Positions 46,402-54,548 of a stretch of DNA of 64,000 bases are shown here, piece by piece. Each line of letters opens with the position of its first letter. Position 1 is the stretch's first letter. Below the pieces are notes generated by a model. That model was not told where the DNA came from. It worked only from the letters and a program-made list of their open reading frames with translations, and made no database searches. Source of the DNA: Actinoplanes regularis (GTDB lineage: Bacteria; Actinomycetota; Actinomycetes; Mycobacteriales; Micromonosporaceae); NCBI RefSeq assembly GCF_900188005.1, contig NZ_FZNR01000011.1, positions 62,001 through 126,000 of the forward strand, given 5' to 3'. A program made the position numbers and the translations under genes.

Positions 46402-47415
46402 GTGAGCACCGGTGATCTGACGCTGTCGTCGCTGGGCCTCGACGTCGATCCCGTGATGGACGCGTCGGTGTCGGCGACACTGGCTGCCGTGGAAGAAGCG
46501 CTGCGCGTTCACGTGGCGAGCGCCGACCCCCTGGTGACCGAAGCCGCGCGTCACCTCGCCGACGCCGGGGGCAAGCGGCTGCGGCCGATCCTGGTGGCGC
46601 TGAGCGCGCAGTTCGGCGATCCGACCCGCCCCGAGATCATCGACGCGGCCAACGTGGTCGAGCTGACCCACCTCGCGACGCTCTACCACGACGACGTCAT
46701 GGACGAGGCGCCGGTCCGGCGCGGCACCCCGAGCGCGAATGCGCGCTGGGGCAATTCGGTGGCCATCCTGGTCGGCGACTACCTCTTCGCCCACGCCGCG
46801 GAGCTGGCCGCCAAGCTCGGCACCGAGGCGGTGCACCTGCAGGCGCAGACCTTCTCCCGCCTGGTGCACGGGCAGATCGCCGAGACCGTCGGCCCACGCG
46901 GCTCCGACCCGATCGAGCACTACCTGCAGGTCATCGCGGACAAGACGGGTTCGCTGATCGCCACCGCGGCCCGTTTCGGCGGCCTCTACTCCGGTGCCCG
47001 GCCCGAGGTCGTCGAGGCGCTCGCCGGCTACGGCGAGATCATCGGCCTGGTGTTCCAGCTCTCCGATGACCTGCTGGACATCGCTTCCGAGTCGGTGCAG
47101 TCCGGCAAGACGCCCGGGACCGACCTGCGCGAGGGCGTGCCCACGTTGCCGGTGCTCTACGCGCTGGCCGGGGATGACGCGGATCCGGCCGCGGTGCGGC
47201 TGCGGGAGCTGCTCTCCACCGGGCCGATCACCGATGACGTGCTGCACACCGAGGCGCTCACGCTGCTGCGTGAGTCGGCCGCGATGAAGCAGGCGCGGGA
47301 GACGGTGCGCGGCTATGCCGAGGAGGCGCGGGCGCGACTGGCGCCGCTTCCCGACGGCGAGGCGAAGCGTGCGATGGAGTCGCTCTGCGACTACATCGCC
47401 GACCGCACGAACTGA
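46402..47415 (+). CDS. Long-chain polyprenyl diphosphate synthase (menaquinone side chain)
   Basis: Trans-prenyltransferase that extends farnesyl or geranylgeranyl diphosphate with isopentenyl units. 337 residues. First aspartate-rich motif DDVMD at 97-101 within HLATLYHDDVMDEAPVRRG, second DDLLD at 222-226 within GLVFQLSDDLLDIASES, and GGKRLRP near residue 57. Small residues before the first motif and the long length fit an octa- to decaprenyl product. The exact chain length cannot be read. GTG 46402 is preferred over GTG 46399 because GGGAG needs the spacing. It follows nuo as in several actinobacteria. Confidence 0.92.
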   Translation: MSTGDLTLSSLGLDVDPVMDASVSATLAAVEEALRVHVASADPLVTEAARHLADAGGKRLRPILVALSAQFGDPTRPEIIDAANVVELTHLATLYHDDVMDEAPVRRGTPSANARWGNSVAILVGDYLFAHAAELAAKLGTEAVHLQAQTFSRLVHGQIAETVGPRGSDPIEHYLQVIADKTGSLIATAARFGGLYSGARPEVVEALAGYGEIIGLVFQLSDDLLDIASESVQSGKTPGTDLREGVPTLPVLYALAGDDADPAAVRLRELLSTGPITDDVLHTEALTLLRESAAMKQARETVRGYAEEARARLAPLPDGEAKRAMESLCDYIADRTN

Positions 47416-47812
47416 CCTTCCGAGGCGTCGCTTCCGGAGGGTCCTTCCGGGGCCCTCTCCGTACGTGGTCAAAGGCTTCAGGCTCGAACCGGGATCGTTC
47501 GGGTCGAAAAGGGCTTCTCGTCCATCTGCTCGGGGAATCCGCGACCAGGAAGACCGATTTCGAAACAGAAGCGGTCCTGGTAAGGCCCCGGGTTGTGAAT
47601 TGGACGCCGTTTTGCCTGGTAGATGTCGTTAATGATGGGTGATTCACGACTGCTCGCAGCGGTCGCATACTGAGTCAATTCGGGCGCGCTCGGACACGCC
47701 CCGCTCTATTGATCACACCCGCTGTGCAAATCGATCGTGATCCACATGCTTTTGGCATTCCGTCGCCGGACGTTTCTTCATATGGTGTAAGTCCCTGGCC
47801 TCGGAGGTAGCT
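47416..47812. other. 397-base intergenic region before the IclR gene
   Basis: Nothing coding is supported. Composition is less GC-rich than the flanks between 47560 and 47790. TGATCAC (near 47709) and GTGATC (near 47737) form a loose dyad 70-100 bases before the IclR start, a possible autoregulatory site. A weak GC hairpin follows the polyprenyl synthase stop. Confidence 0.4.
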
Positions 47813-48604
47813 GTGCGTGACCCCCTAGCGGAGCCGTCAGATCTCATCCGGAGCGTGTCGCGTGCCCTGCGCGTCCTGGAATCGGTCGGCCGGGCTCCGC
47901 GCGGGCTCACGGTGAAACAGATCGCCCGGCGCTGCGAGCTGACCGTCGCGACGACCTATCACCTGGTGCGCACCCTGGCCTATGAGGGCTATGTGATCCG
48001 GCGCGAGGACGGCACCTACATCGTCGGCCTGGAGATCGCCGACCGGTACCGCGAACTCGTCTCAGCGTTCCGTGGACCGCCCGCCGTCGGCGACGCGCTG
48101 CGGCGTGCCGCGCTCGACACCGGCTACAGCCACTATCTGGGCCGGTTCGTCGGCGGCCGGATCGCGGTGACCGCCTCCGCCGAAGGGGCACGCTCGCCGT
48201 TCCTGGACGATGTCGCGCCCGGCTTCGACGAGGGTGGACACGCCACCGCGCTGGGCAAGGCGCTGCTCGCCACGCTCACCCCCGACCAGCGCTCGCGATA
48301 CCTGCGCGACTACGGGATGCGGGCGTTCACGCCGACCACGATCACCACGCCGGAAGCCCTCGAGGCGGACCTGGCCGCCGGAGAGCGGCGCGGCATGCAG
48401 ATCGAGATGGGGCAGTTCCGGCAGGGACTGGCCTCGGCGGCCGTGGCCGTGGTCGCCGACCGGGACATGGAACGGCGACTCGTGCTCGCCTGCTCGATGC
48501 CGGCCGCCGAGATGCTCACCTCGGCGCGAGTGGTGCGGGCCAAGCTGACCGCCGCCCGGAACGTGGCCGAGGCGCTCTCCGGTGGCGAGTCCGCCACCGC
48601 TTAG
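47813..48604 (+). CDS. IclR-family transcriptional regulator
   Basis: 263 residues. The N-terminal winged helix (about 10-70) reads SRALRVLESVGRAPRGLTVKQIARRCELTVATTYHLVRTLAYEGYV, classic IclR. The C-terminal effector domain includes FDEGGHATALGKALLATLTPD and the terminal SMPAAEMLTSARV. GTG 47813 follows GGAGGT. The usual catabolic target operon is not adjacent: the next gene encodes an anti-sigma-like protein. Confidence 0.9.
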   Translation: MRDPLAEPSDLIRSVSRALRVLESVGRAPRGLTVKQIARRCELTVATTYHLVRTLAYEGYVIRREDGTYIVGLEIADRYRELVSAFRGPPAVGDALRRAALDTGYSHYLGRFVGGRIAVTASAEGARSPFLDDVAPGFDEGGHATALGKALLATLTPDQRSRYLRDYGMRAFTPTTITTPEALEADLAAGERRGMQIEMGQFRQGLASAAVAVVADRDMERRLVLACSMPAAEMLTSARVVRAKLTAARNVAEALSGGESATA

Positions 48605-48775
48605 GGTCCGCCCTCAGTTCGGATTTCCTCTTCGGACACGTTTTCGCAGCCCCGGCATTGTTGCGTGACCGAATCGCTACAGCTTGAGGTGCGGCTTTAA
48701 GAGATATTTGAACCTCCACGCCGGTTGTCGCGTACCAAAGTGCGGATGACATGAAGCCGGCTGGAGGCGGGGCAG

Positions 48776-49438
48776 ATGCGGTGTGAGGACGGGCACGACG
48801 ACGCCGCCTACGTCCTCGGTGCGCTGTCACCGGCGGAGCGCGCGGCCTACGAACATCACCTGGCGACCTGCTCGTTCTGCCGGGAAGCGGTCGCCGATTT
48901 GTCCCGCGTGCCGGACATGCTGGACCGGCTCGACGCGGACGAATTCGCGAAGCTGCTGGACCCGTCGCTGACCTCCAGGCCCGCCGCGCCCGCCGCGCGG
49001 TCGGCCCGTCCGGTCCGGGCTTTCCCGGTACGGATGGTGAGCACGCTCGCGGCGGCCCTGCTCATCGTCGTGCTCGGCGGTGGGGTGGTGTGGCTGATGA
49101 ACCGGCCCACGCCGAGTGGCGCGGTGAGTGGTCCGGCAGTGGCGATGCTGGCGGTCGAGGCGCAGTCGCCGATCTCGGCCACGATCCGGCTCGCCGGGAC
49201 CGGGGGCGGGACCAAGGTGGAGATGCTCTGCCGGTACGCCGATTCGGCGAAGCCGTACACATTCCGGCTGGTCGCGTATGGGCCCGATGATCAGAACGAG
49301 CAGCTCGGGTCGTGGATGGCGCAGCCGGGGGCGGAGTTCCGGATGCAGGGGAGCACCCACTTCTCGGTGGAGAGCCTGGACCGGGTGGAGCTGGTTCGCT
49401 TCGACGGCAAGGTCATGCTGACGTACCAGCCGCGCTGA
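48776..49438 (+). CDS. Zinc-finger anti-sigma factor-like membrane protein (RskA-like)
   Basis: 220 residues. The N-terminal ZAS-type motif HxxxCxxC is at H28, C32 and C35 (HLATCSFC), preceded by ALSPAERAAYEHHL as in anti-ECF-sigma factors. One membrane helix lies at about 87-108 (STLAAALLIVVLGGGVVWLM), and the C-terminal extracytoplasmic domain resembles RskA. ATG 48776 follows GGAGG. Anti-sigma genes normally sit beside their ECF sigma gene, but none is adjacent here. The last codons are repeated in the DNA downstream. Confidence 0.82.
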   Translation: MRCEDGHDDAAYVLGALSPAERAAYEHHLATCSFCREAVADLSRVPDMLDRLDADEFAKLLDPSLTSRPAAPAARSARPVRAFPVRMVSTLAAALLIVVLGGGVVWLMNRPTPSGAVSGPAVAMLAVEAQSPISATIRLAGTGGGTKVEMLCRYADSAKPYTFRLVAYGPDDQNEQLGSWMAQPGAEFRMQGSTHFSVESLDRVELVRFDGKVMLTYQPR

Positions 49439-49562
49439 TCTTTCGCCTTCGACAGGTGCTGATCTTTTCGCCTTCGGCGGGCAAGGTCCTGCTGACCTGC
49501 CAGCCGCGCTGAGGTTCTTCGCTTTCGGCAGGCAAGATCTGCTGGTCTACCAGCCGCGCTGA
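49405..49562. repeat. Three tandem copies of the anti-sigma gene's 3' end, each with its stop codon
   Basis: The final coding segment (GGCAAGGTCATGCTGACG through CAGCCGCGCTGA, ending 49438) recurs at 49479-49512 and 49530-49562 with a few changes. Spacings between the repeated stop codons are 74 and about 50 bases, and intervening TTTCGCCTTC stretches also repeat. The third copy lacks one base. Confidence 0.85.
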
Positions 49563-49586
49563 GCTTCTCAGTTCTTGTGGGCGGGG

Positions 49587-50516
49587 TCAGGCAGGGGCGG
49601 CGGTCGCCTCGGGTGCGGCCGCCTCGCTGCGAGTGCGGGCGCCGGTCCGCGCGCTACGGATCCCGTCCGCGGTAAAGATGATCAAGGCGAGCCAGACCAG
49701 GCCGAACCCGGCGAGGCGGGCGGCCGGCATCGGCTCGTGGTAGATCAGGATGCCGCAGGCCAGCTGAAGGATCGGCGCGACGTACTGGAGGATGCCGAGG
49801 CCGACCAGCGGCACCCGGTTCGCCGCGGCGGCGAAGAGCAGCAGCGGTACGGCGGTGGCCACGCCGGAGAACAGCATCAGCACCGTGTGCAGCGCGGAGA
49901 CGTGCCCGAACTGCGCGCCACCGGTCAGGTTGAGCCAGCTCAGATAGCCCAGCGCCGGCAGGGCAAGCACCGCCGACTCGACGAACAGCCCCTCGGCCGG
50001 CGGCAGCGACATCCGCTTCTTGATCAGGCTGTAGGAGCCGAACGAGGCGGCCAGGGCGAGCGCGATGTACGGCAGTCGTCCGTAATCGACGGCGAGGATG
50101 GCGACCGCCACTCCGCCGACGCCGACCGCGATCCACTGCCAGGAACGAAGGTGTTCCCGCTGGACGGTCACCCCGAGCAGGACCACGAACAGTGGGGTGA
50201 TGAAGTAGCCGAGCGCGGTCTCGACCACCCGGGACGAGTTCACGCCATAGATGTAGGTCGCCCAGTTCACGCCGATCAGCAGCGCCGCCGCCGAGATTCC
50301 GCCGAGCAGGCGGGGTGTGCGCAGCACGCGCCCCAGGAATTTCCAGTTCCGCATCACGGTGAGCACGAGCGCGACGAACGTAACGGACCAGATCACCCGG
50401 TGCGCCAGAATCTCCAGCGGCGGCGAGGGGCGCAGCAGCTTGAAGTAGATCGGGAAGAAGCCCCACATCACGTACGCCGTCAGGCCGTACAGATACCCGC
50501 GCCGCTCGTTGCTCAT
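49587..50516 (-). CDS. rarD: EamA/RarD-family permease
   Basis: 309 residues, ten predicted helices, two EamA units. The N-terminus GYLYGLTAYVMWGFFPIYFKLL, the ILAHRVIWS segment and GVNWATYIYGVNSSRVVETALGYFITPL are RarD signatures. RarD proteins are drug/metabolite-superfamily exporters of unestablished substrate (chloramphenicol sensitivity in the founding case). It converges on the anti-sigma gene across the repeat array. Confidence 0.9.
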   Translation of the reverse strand: MSNERRGYLYGLTAYVMWGFFPIYFKLLRPSPPLEILAHRVIWSVTFVALVLTVMRNWKFLGRVLRTPRLLGGISAAALLIGVNWATYIYGVNSSRVVETALGYFITPLFVVLLGVTVQREHLRSWQWIAVGVGGVAVAILAVDYGRLPYIALALAASFGSYSLIKKRMSLPPAEGLFVESAVLALPALGYLSWLNLTGGAQFGHVSALHTVLMLFSGVATAVPLLLFAAAANRVPLVGLGILQYVAPILQLACGILIYHEPMPAARLAGFGLVWLALIIFTADGIRSARTGARTRSEAAAPEATAAPA

Positions 50517-50718
50517 GACCTCACGGTAAGGGCCGCAAATCGATGTGGTCCTTGCGTATGTCCCAGGTCACGTGGCCAATCCGAACCCGCTGGCCTTTGT
50601 CAGCACGGCCGGCACCGCGTTGCCCGGCCAGCACCCGTCTCGTCCGGTCGGCGCCCGCGTGCGATTGGCCGGAATGCAATTCCCCGCGTACGGGAATGGC
50701 GTCGTCGCACCCGTATGC

Positions 50719-50748
50719 GGCTCAGCGGGCGCGATGGCCCGCTGAGCC
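50719..50748 (-). terminator. Hairpin downstream of the holin-like gene
   Basis: A perfect 12-base stem GGCTCAGCGGGC/GCCCGCTGAGCC with loop GCGATG lies 25 bases past the stop on the minus strand. There is no U-tract. Confidence 0.65.
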
Positions 50749-50772
50749 GAGAGTGCTGCCGGTTGTCCGGGC

Positions 50773-51150
50773 TCAGTCGTCGCCGTCGGGGACGAGCATG
50801 TTGAGGAGCCAGCTGACGATGCCGACGAGCAGCGCGCCGAGGACCGCGGAGGGCCAGAAGCTGTCGACGTGGAAACTCAGGTCGAGCTGACCCGCGATCC
50901 AACTGGTCAACATGAACAGCAGGCCGTTCACGACCACCGCGATCAGGCCGAGGGTGAAGACGTAGAGGCCGCAGCCGATCGTTTTGATGATCGGCCGGAG
51001 GACCGCGTTCACCAGACCGAAGATCGCCGCGACCGCGAGGAGCGTGCCGGCCTTACCGGCTGCGGTGCCCGAGACCTCGATCCCGTCGATGACCAGAGTC
51101 GCGATCCACAGTGAGACTGCCGTGATCGCGAGCCGGATGATGATGCCCAT
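50773..51150 (-). CDS. Phage-holin-family IV (PF04020-type) membrane protein
   Basis: 125 residues, four helices, with the hallmark FGLVNAVLRPIIKTIGCGLYVFTLGL and LGALLVGIVSWLLNMLV. These chromosomal proteins are widespread. Despite the family name they are not shown to be holins, and no phage genes are near. The start is ATG 51150. A GTG 18 bases upstream is also in frame. Confidence 0.85.
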   Translation of the reverse strand: MGIIIRLAITAVSLWIATLVIDGIEVSGTAAGKAGTLLAVAAIFGLVNAVLRPIIKTIGCGLYVFTLGLIAVVVNGLLFMLTSWIAGQLDLSFHVDSFWPSAVLGALLVGIVSWLLNMLVPDGDD

Positions 51151-51242
51151 GGCAGGGGATCGTGCCACGGCCGTGCCAGTGGTGGGTACGACACGCTGCG
51201 ATCTTCATCCGGCCGCCGCCGGATATTCCGACATATTGCTAT

Positions 51243-53351
51243 CTACTGCGCACCTATTGATCGGCTCGGATCCCCGATCAGGACCTTCTCCACAGGGGTG
51301 GGGGAGAGCGTCGCCCATCGAACCGCCTGCCGGTTGACGACGCCGATCATCCCGGGGCGCATCCGGGTGAGCAGGCGGCCGACCTCGCCGAGGTTGAGGG
51401 TGGTGCCGATCAGCTCGGCTTGATCAGCTCCCGTCGGTTGCAGCAGAACCAGGTCGGCCTTGACCGCCGTTGCCACGTCCCTGGCCCTGAACTCGTCCCG
51501 CAGGGTCAGCGTCGCCTCCCATGGCCGGCCCTCACGCCCGTTCCCGTTCCCGTTCCCGGTTCTGCTCCCGTTCCCGTTCCCGGACCCGTTCCCGGTTCTG
51601 CTCGCATTCCCGCTCCCGTCGCCGCTCCTGTCCCCGGGCGCAGCTCTCCCGATGCTTGCCGTGACTTCTTGACGGGTCGGCGCGGGACCGATGCCGCCGT
51701 TCGTACGCGGCCGCACGTCGTACACGCCGGAGGGTTGGGCGGTGATGGGCCCTGGTGAGGGCCCTGCCGCCCGCCTGAGGTCGAGGACGGTCAGCAGCGG
51801 CCGCAGCGGAGCCCCGGGCGGCATCTCGACGGAATGACCGGGTGGCGCCAGAAGGATGGAGTCGCTGGCGGCGGCCGTGCCGCGGGCGAACGGCACCCAC
51901 TCCTGCGGCCGGCGAGTGCGCACCAGCACCCGTGCGCCGACCGCCAGCGCCCGAAACGCCAGCAACTGCGCGCACTGGAGCCCACCGACCAGCATCACCT
52001 GGGTCGGCTCGGGCCGGAACAAGCGGACCTGCAGCGGGCGGCCGTGCCGATCGCGGCCCACCACGACGCCGGCCCGACCGGTCGGCAGCACGAGCCGGCC
52101 GAACCGCTCGGTCGGGGACAGACGCCGTCTCGACGACCCCTGCGGCCCTGCGGCCGAGCCGCTCGCCGACGTGCCGTGGTGCCCGGATGGCCACCTCGAA
52201 GGTCCGTGTGGCCAGTCCGGCCCGGCCCGGGGCGGATCGCCGGACGTGCCGAGCGGCAGTGTCGCCGCAAGCCCCTGGAGATGTTCGCCGTCCCGCCGCC
52301 GGAGCCGGAGGCGCTCCCCGGCAGCCAAGGTGTGCAGGGCACCGGTCGCCATCTCCAGCAGGGCCGGGTCTGGGGCGGTCAGCCTTATGGAGAGGCTGAT
52401 CAGCGGCCGATCGGTGGACTCGGGTCCCGGCAGGTCGGCGGTCAGCGCCACCGTGGTCGCCGCGACCGGAAGCAGGAGCAGCCGAGTCATCGACTCGGCG
52501 GACGGCGCAGCCCCGGCCTCGGGCCGGGCCTGGAACGTCACTTGGGACAGCTCGCCGGCCCGCAACCTCGTCCACTCCTCGCGGACGGCAGCGGGCGGAT
52601 CGGCATACGCGAGATCGGTCAGCGTGCGCACCGCCGCGGCACGGTCCAGCGGCCGCGCGTTCAAGCGTTTGGCCAGCTTGCGCACCAGTCCGGTGAGGGC
52701 CCCACGCAGGTCTTCGTCCGCCCAGCCCTCGGCGCGCAGCACGCGGACCGCGAGAACTGCCCGGGCGTGCCCGAGCACCGGGCCTCCGGCGAGCGAACGG
52801 TAGGAGATCCCGACCGGGCCGTCCCCCGCCGTGATCGCAGGCGCGGGCGCCCCGGCCAGCAGGAGTTGAACCCGGCACGGTGGCCGCTCCCGGCCGTCCG
52901 CGGGTAACAGCTCCCAGGGCGCGGCCAGCTCGGGCTGGGCCTCGACCAGCACGCCGACCGGATCGCCCAGCTCGAGAAGCATGGTGAGCCCGAAGTCATC
53001 GGCGAGCATCGCGCCCGGACCGCCGGGGAGATCTGCCGACGTCATCTGAGTGCCCGGGGCGGCGAGGTCGAGCACCGTGGCGGCGGCCCGGCGGCGGATG
53101 CCGAACCGCAGAGCGGCGACGATCCACTCGAATGCCCAGCGCTCGCCGGTGCGCAGCCAGGTCAGCGTGAGCAGGAGGGCGGCGCCGACCGCGGTGAGGA
53201 GGAAGGTCGGACCGCCCACGACGGCACCGACCAGGACGAGGGCGGCGGCCGCCTGGGTGGTGATCACCTGATGGAGGCGAATGCCGAGGGTCCGCGCCGG
53301 GCGGGCCGTGGGCGTGCGGGCTGCTCGCCGTGTCGCCAGATCCGCTGCCAC
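51243..53351 (-). CDS. eccE: Type VII secretion protein EccE-like
   Basis: Membrane component attached to the ESX/type VII core complex. About 702 residues. Two adjacent helices at about 30-68 (TTQAAAALVLVGAVVGG and FLLTAVGAALLLTLTWL), then the cytosolic EccE domain with ARAVLAVRVLRAEGWADEDLRGALTGLVRKL, a family mark. Residues near 585-605 are a Gly-Asn/Ser-Gly run encoded by hexanucleotide repeats. The start is taken at GTG 53351, with GAGGGG six bases upstream. GTG 53357 directly abuts that site. No eccB, eccC, eccD or mycP lies in the window, so this is an isolated or displaced component. Confidence 0.8.
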   Translation of the reverse strand: MAADLATRRAARTPTARPARTLGIRLHQVITTQAAAALVLVGAVVGGPTFLLTAVGAALLLTLTWLRTGERWAFEWIVAALRFGIRRRAAATVLDLAAPGTQMTSADLPGGPGAMLADDFGLTMLLELGDPVGVLVEAQPELAAPWELLPADGRERPPCRVQLLLAGAPAPAITAGDGPVGISYRSLAGGPVLGHARAVLAVRVLRAEGWADEDLRGALTGLVRKLAKRLNARPLDRAAAVRTLTDLAYADPPAAVREEWTRLRAGELSQVTFQARPEAGAAPSAESMTRLLLLPVAATTVALTADLPGPESTDRPLISLSIRLTAPDPALLEMATGALHTLAAGERLRLRRRDGEHLQGLAATLPLGTSGDPPRAGPDWPHGPSRWPSGHHGTSASGSAAGPQGSSRRRLSPTERFGRLVLPTGRAGVVVGRDRHGRPLQVRLFRPEPTQVMLVGGLQCAQLLAFRALAVGARVLVRTRRPQEWVPFARGTAAASDSILLAPPGHSVEMPPGAPLRPLLTVLDLRRAAGPSPGPITAQPSGVYDVRPRTNGGIGPAPTRQEVTASIGRAAPGDRSGDGSGNASRTGNGSGNGNGSRTGNGNGNGREGRPWEATLTLRDEFRARDVATAVKADLVLLQPTGADQAELIGTTLNLGEVGRLLTRMRPGMIGVVNRQAVRWATLSPTPVEKVLIGDPSRSIGAQ
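51534..51620. repeat. Hexanucleotide (CGTTCC)n microsatellite within eccE
   Basis: Runs of CCGTTC units alternate with GGTTCTGCTC, giving a 24-30 base higher-order repeat. On the coding strand it specifies Gly-Asn-Gly-Ser runs. Because the unit is six bases, expansions would stay in frame. Confidence 0.8.
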
Positions 53352-53423
53352 GCGCACCCCCTCGATCGCATCGATGGTCTTGCGCGGCTCATGGTAGGGC
53401 GAAATTCGGATCGGCCGCGCCCG

Positions 53424-53449
53424 TTGTCCACAACAGCGAGTTATCCACA
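53424..53449. other. Two tandem DnaA-box sequences in the eccE/WXG100 intergenic region
   Basis: TTGTCCACA (53424-53432, the high-GC actinobacterial consensus) and TTATCCACA (53441-53449, the E. coli consensus) lie in the same orientation, 17 bases apart, in the 281-base divergent promoter region. They could be a DnaA regulatory or titration site. dnaA/dnaN are not nearby, so an origin is unlikely. Confidence 0.5.
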
Positions 53450-53632
53450 GGCCAGGATTGGGGGGTTCCGCCGCCGTCCGCCCATCGCCTAGCGTCGAGC
53501 CCGGAACGTGACCAGGCGATCACATTGAGGTTCGACGCCTGGTCGCGAGCCCGATCAAACCCGATGACCAACGTCGATGCGTAAACCACTGCGACAAGCG
53601 TCGACAACAGAGACCAGGGGGTGATTTCAGAA

Positions 53633-53950
53633 ATGGCGTACACCAAGGCGGACTCCGCGGCAATGAAGAGCGCCGCCGCGAAATTCGACCAGGCGAACGG
53701 CACGCTGCAGTTGATGCTGAGCACGCTGATGTCCGAGCTTTCGGTCCTCAGCGGGTCCTGGAAGGGCCTCGGCGCGAGCGCTTTCGAGCAGGTCAAGACG
53801 CAGTACGCGGCCGACCTGCGGAGCCTCAACAACGCGCTCGCCGAGACTGCCGAGTCGATTCGGGCGTCCGGAGCCGGCTACCACGCCACCGACTCCGACG
53901 CCGCCAGTCGTGTCGCCCGCAGCGGCGGCACCTTCACGCTGCCGCTCTGA
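53633..53950 (+). CDS. WXG100-family type VII secretion protein (EsxA-like)
   Basis: 105 residues, a helical hairpin with the WxG turn in LSGSWKGLGASAFEQV. WXG100 proteins are secreted as dimers through type VII systems. The two helices are about 7-42 and 52-85, and the C-terminal 20 residues are a short tail without a clear YxxxD/E signal. ATG 53633 is used; GTG 53621 just upstream is possible. It is followed 25 bases later by a second WXG100 gene, the usual EsxA/EsxB pairing. Confidence 0.9.
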   Translation: MAYTKADSAAMKSAAAKFDQANGTLQLMLSTLMSELSVLSGSWKGLGASAFEQVKTQYAADLRSLNNALAETAESIRASGAGYHATDSDAASRVARSGGTFTLPL

Positions 53951-53975
53951 CTTCCCGCTTCCAGGAGGATTTCTC

Positions 53976-54269
53976 GTGAACGACGGAGTTCTGCTCGTCA
54001 ACTTCGGCGCCCTGAAGCAGGCCGGCGCCGACATAGACAAGGCGCTCGGCACGCTGCGATCGCAGCTGGACCAGCTGGAACAGGACGCCGCGCCGCTGGT
54101 GGCGACCTGGGCTGGTGATGCCCGTGAGGCGTATGCGCAGCGTCAGGCCAAGTGGCGAGCCGCCTCGGCCGACCTGGAGGCCATCCTGCGCGGGATCAAG
54201 CTCGCGGTGGACGAGTCGGCGGCCGACTACGTGGCGACCGAGCGGGCGGCCACACAAAGGTTCCAGTGA
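53976..54269 (+). CDS. WXG100-family type VII secretion protein (EsxB-like)
   Basis: 97 residues with the turn motif WAGDAREAY between two amphipathic helices, the WXG100 fold. GTG 53976 follows a perfect AGGAGG with 6 base spacing. YVATERAATQRF near the C-terminus is compatible with, but not clearly, the YxxxD/E export signal (Y then E three positions on). It is the likely dimer partner of the preceding gene product. Confidence 0.9.
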   Translation: MNDGVLLVNFGALKQAGADIDKALGTLRSQLDQLEQDAAPLVATWAGDAREAYAQRQAKWRAASADLEAILRGIKLAVDESAADYVATERAATQRFQ

Positions 54270-54548
54270 CGAGATGGTGTACCCGTTCGGGCGCTCCTTA
54301 CGGCCCGATCCGGGTGGGTTGAGGTCGCCCGTTCGCGTGCTGCTCCGAGCGGTTGACACGGCTACCATCGGTTGTTGGATCATTGCGCCGGGCGATTGGA
54401 CCGCCTGGAGCGGCTCGGCGCGGCCGTGGATCGGACATGTCCGGATACAACTCGGCCATCAGCGCACAGCCGCCCATTGTCATTGCGGTCTGGCCTTGTA
54501 GGTTATACGCGTTGAGATGGCTCAGTCGCACGTATGGGAGAGGTGGAC
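54270..54548. other. Intergenic region upstream of the SseB-type gene
   Basis: 279 bases without a convincing gene. TTGACA at 54353-54358 with TTGGAT 16 bases on is a possible promoter, and GGTTATACGC near 54502 could be a second -10. The downstream gene may thus be expressed separately from the WXG100 pair. Confidence 0.35.

Noticed and set aside
50545..50745. 66-codon open frame on the plus strand
   Set aside because: No protein-like pattern or ribosome site, and its end overlaps the terminator of the holin-like gene.
50773..51150. Prophage remnant inferred from the holin-family gene
   Set aside because: This family is common in chromosomes, and no other phage gene or attachment site is nearby.
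53424..53449. Replication origin
   Set aside because: Only two DnaA boxes, no AT-rich unwinding region, and dnaA, dnaN and gyrase genes are absent.
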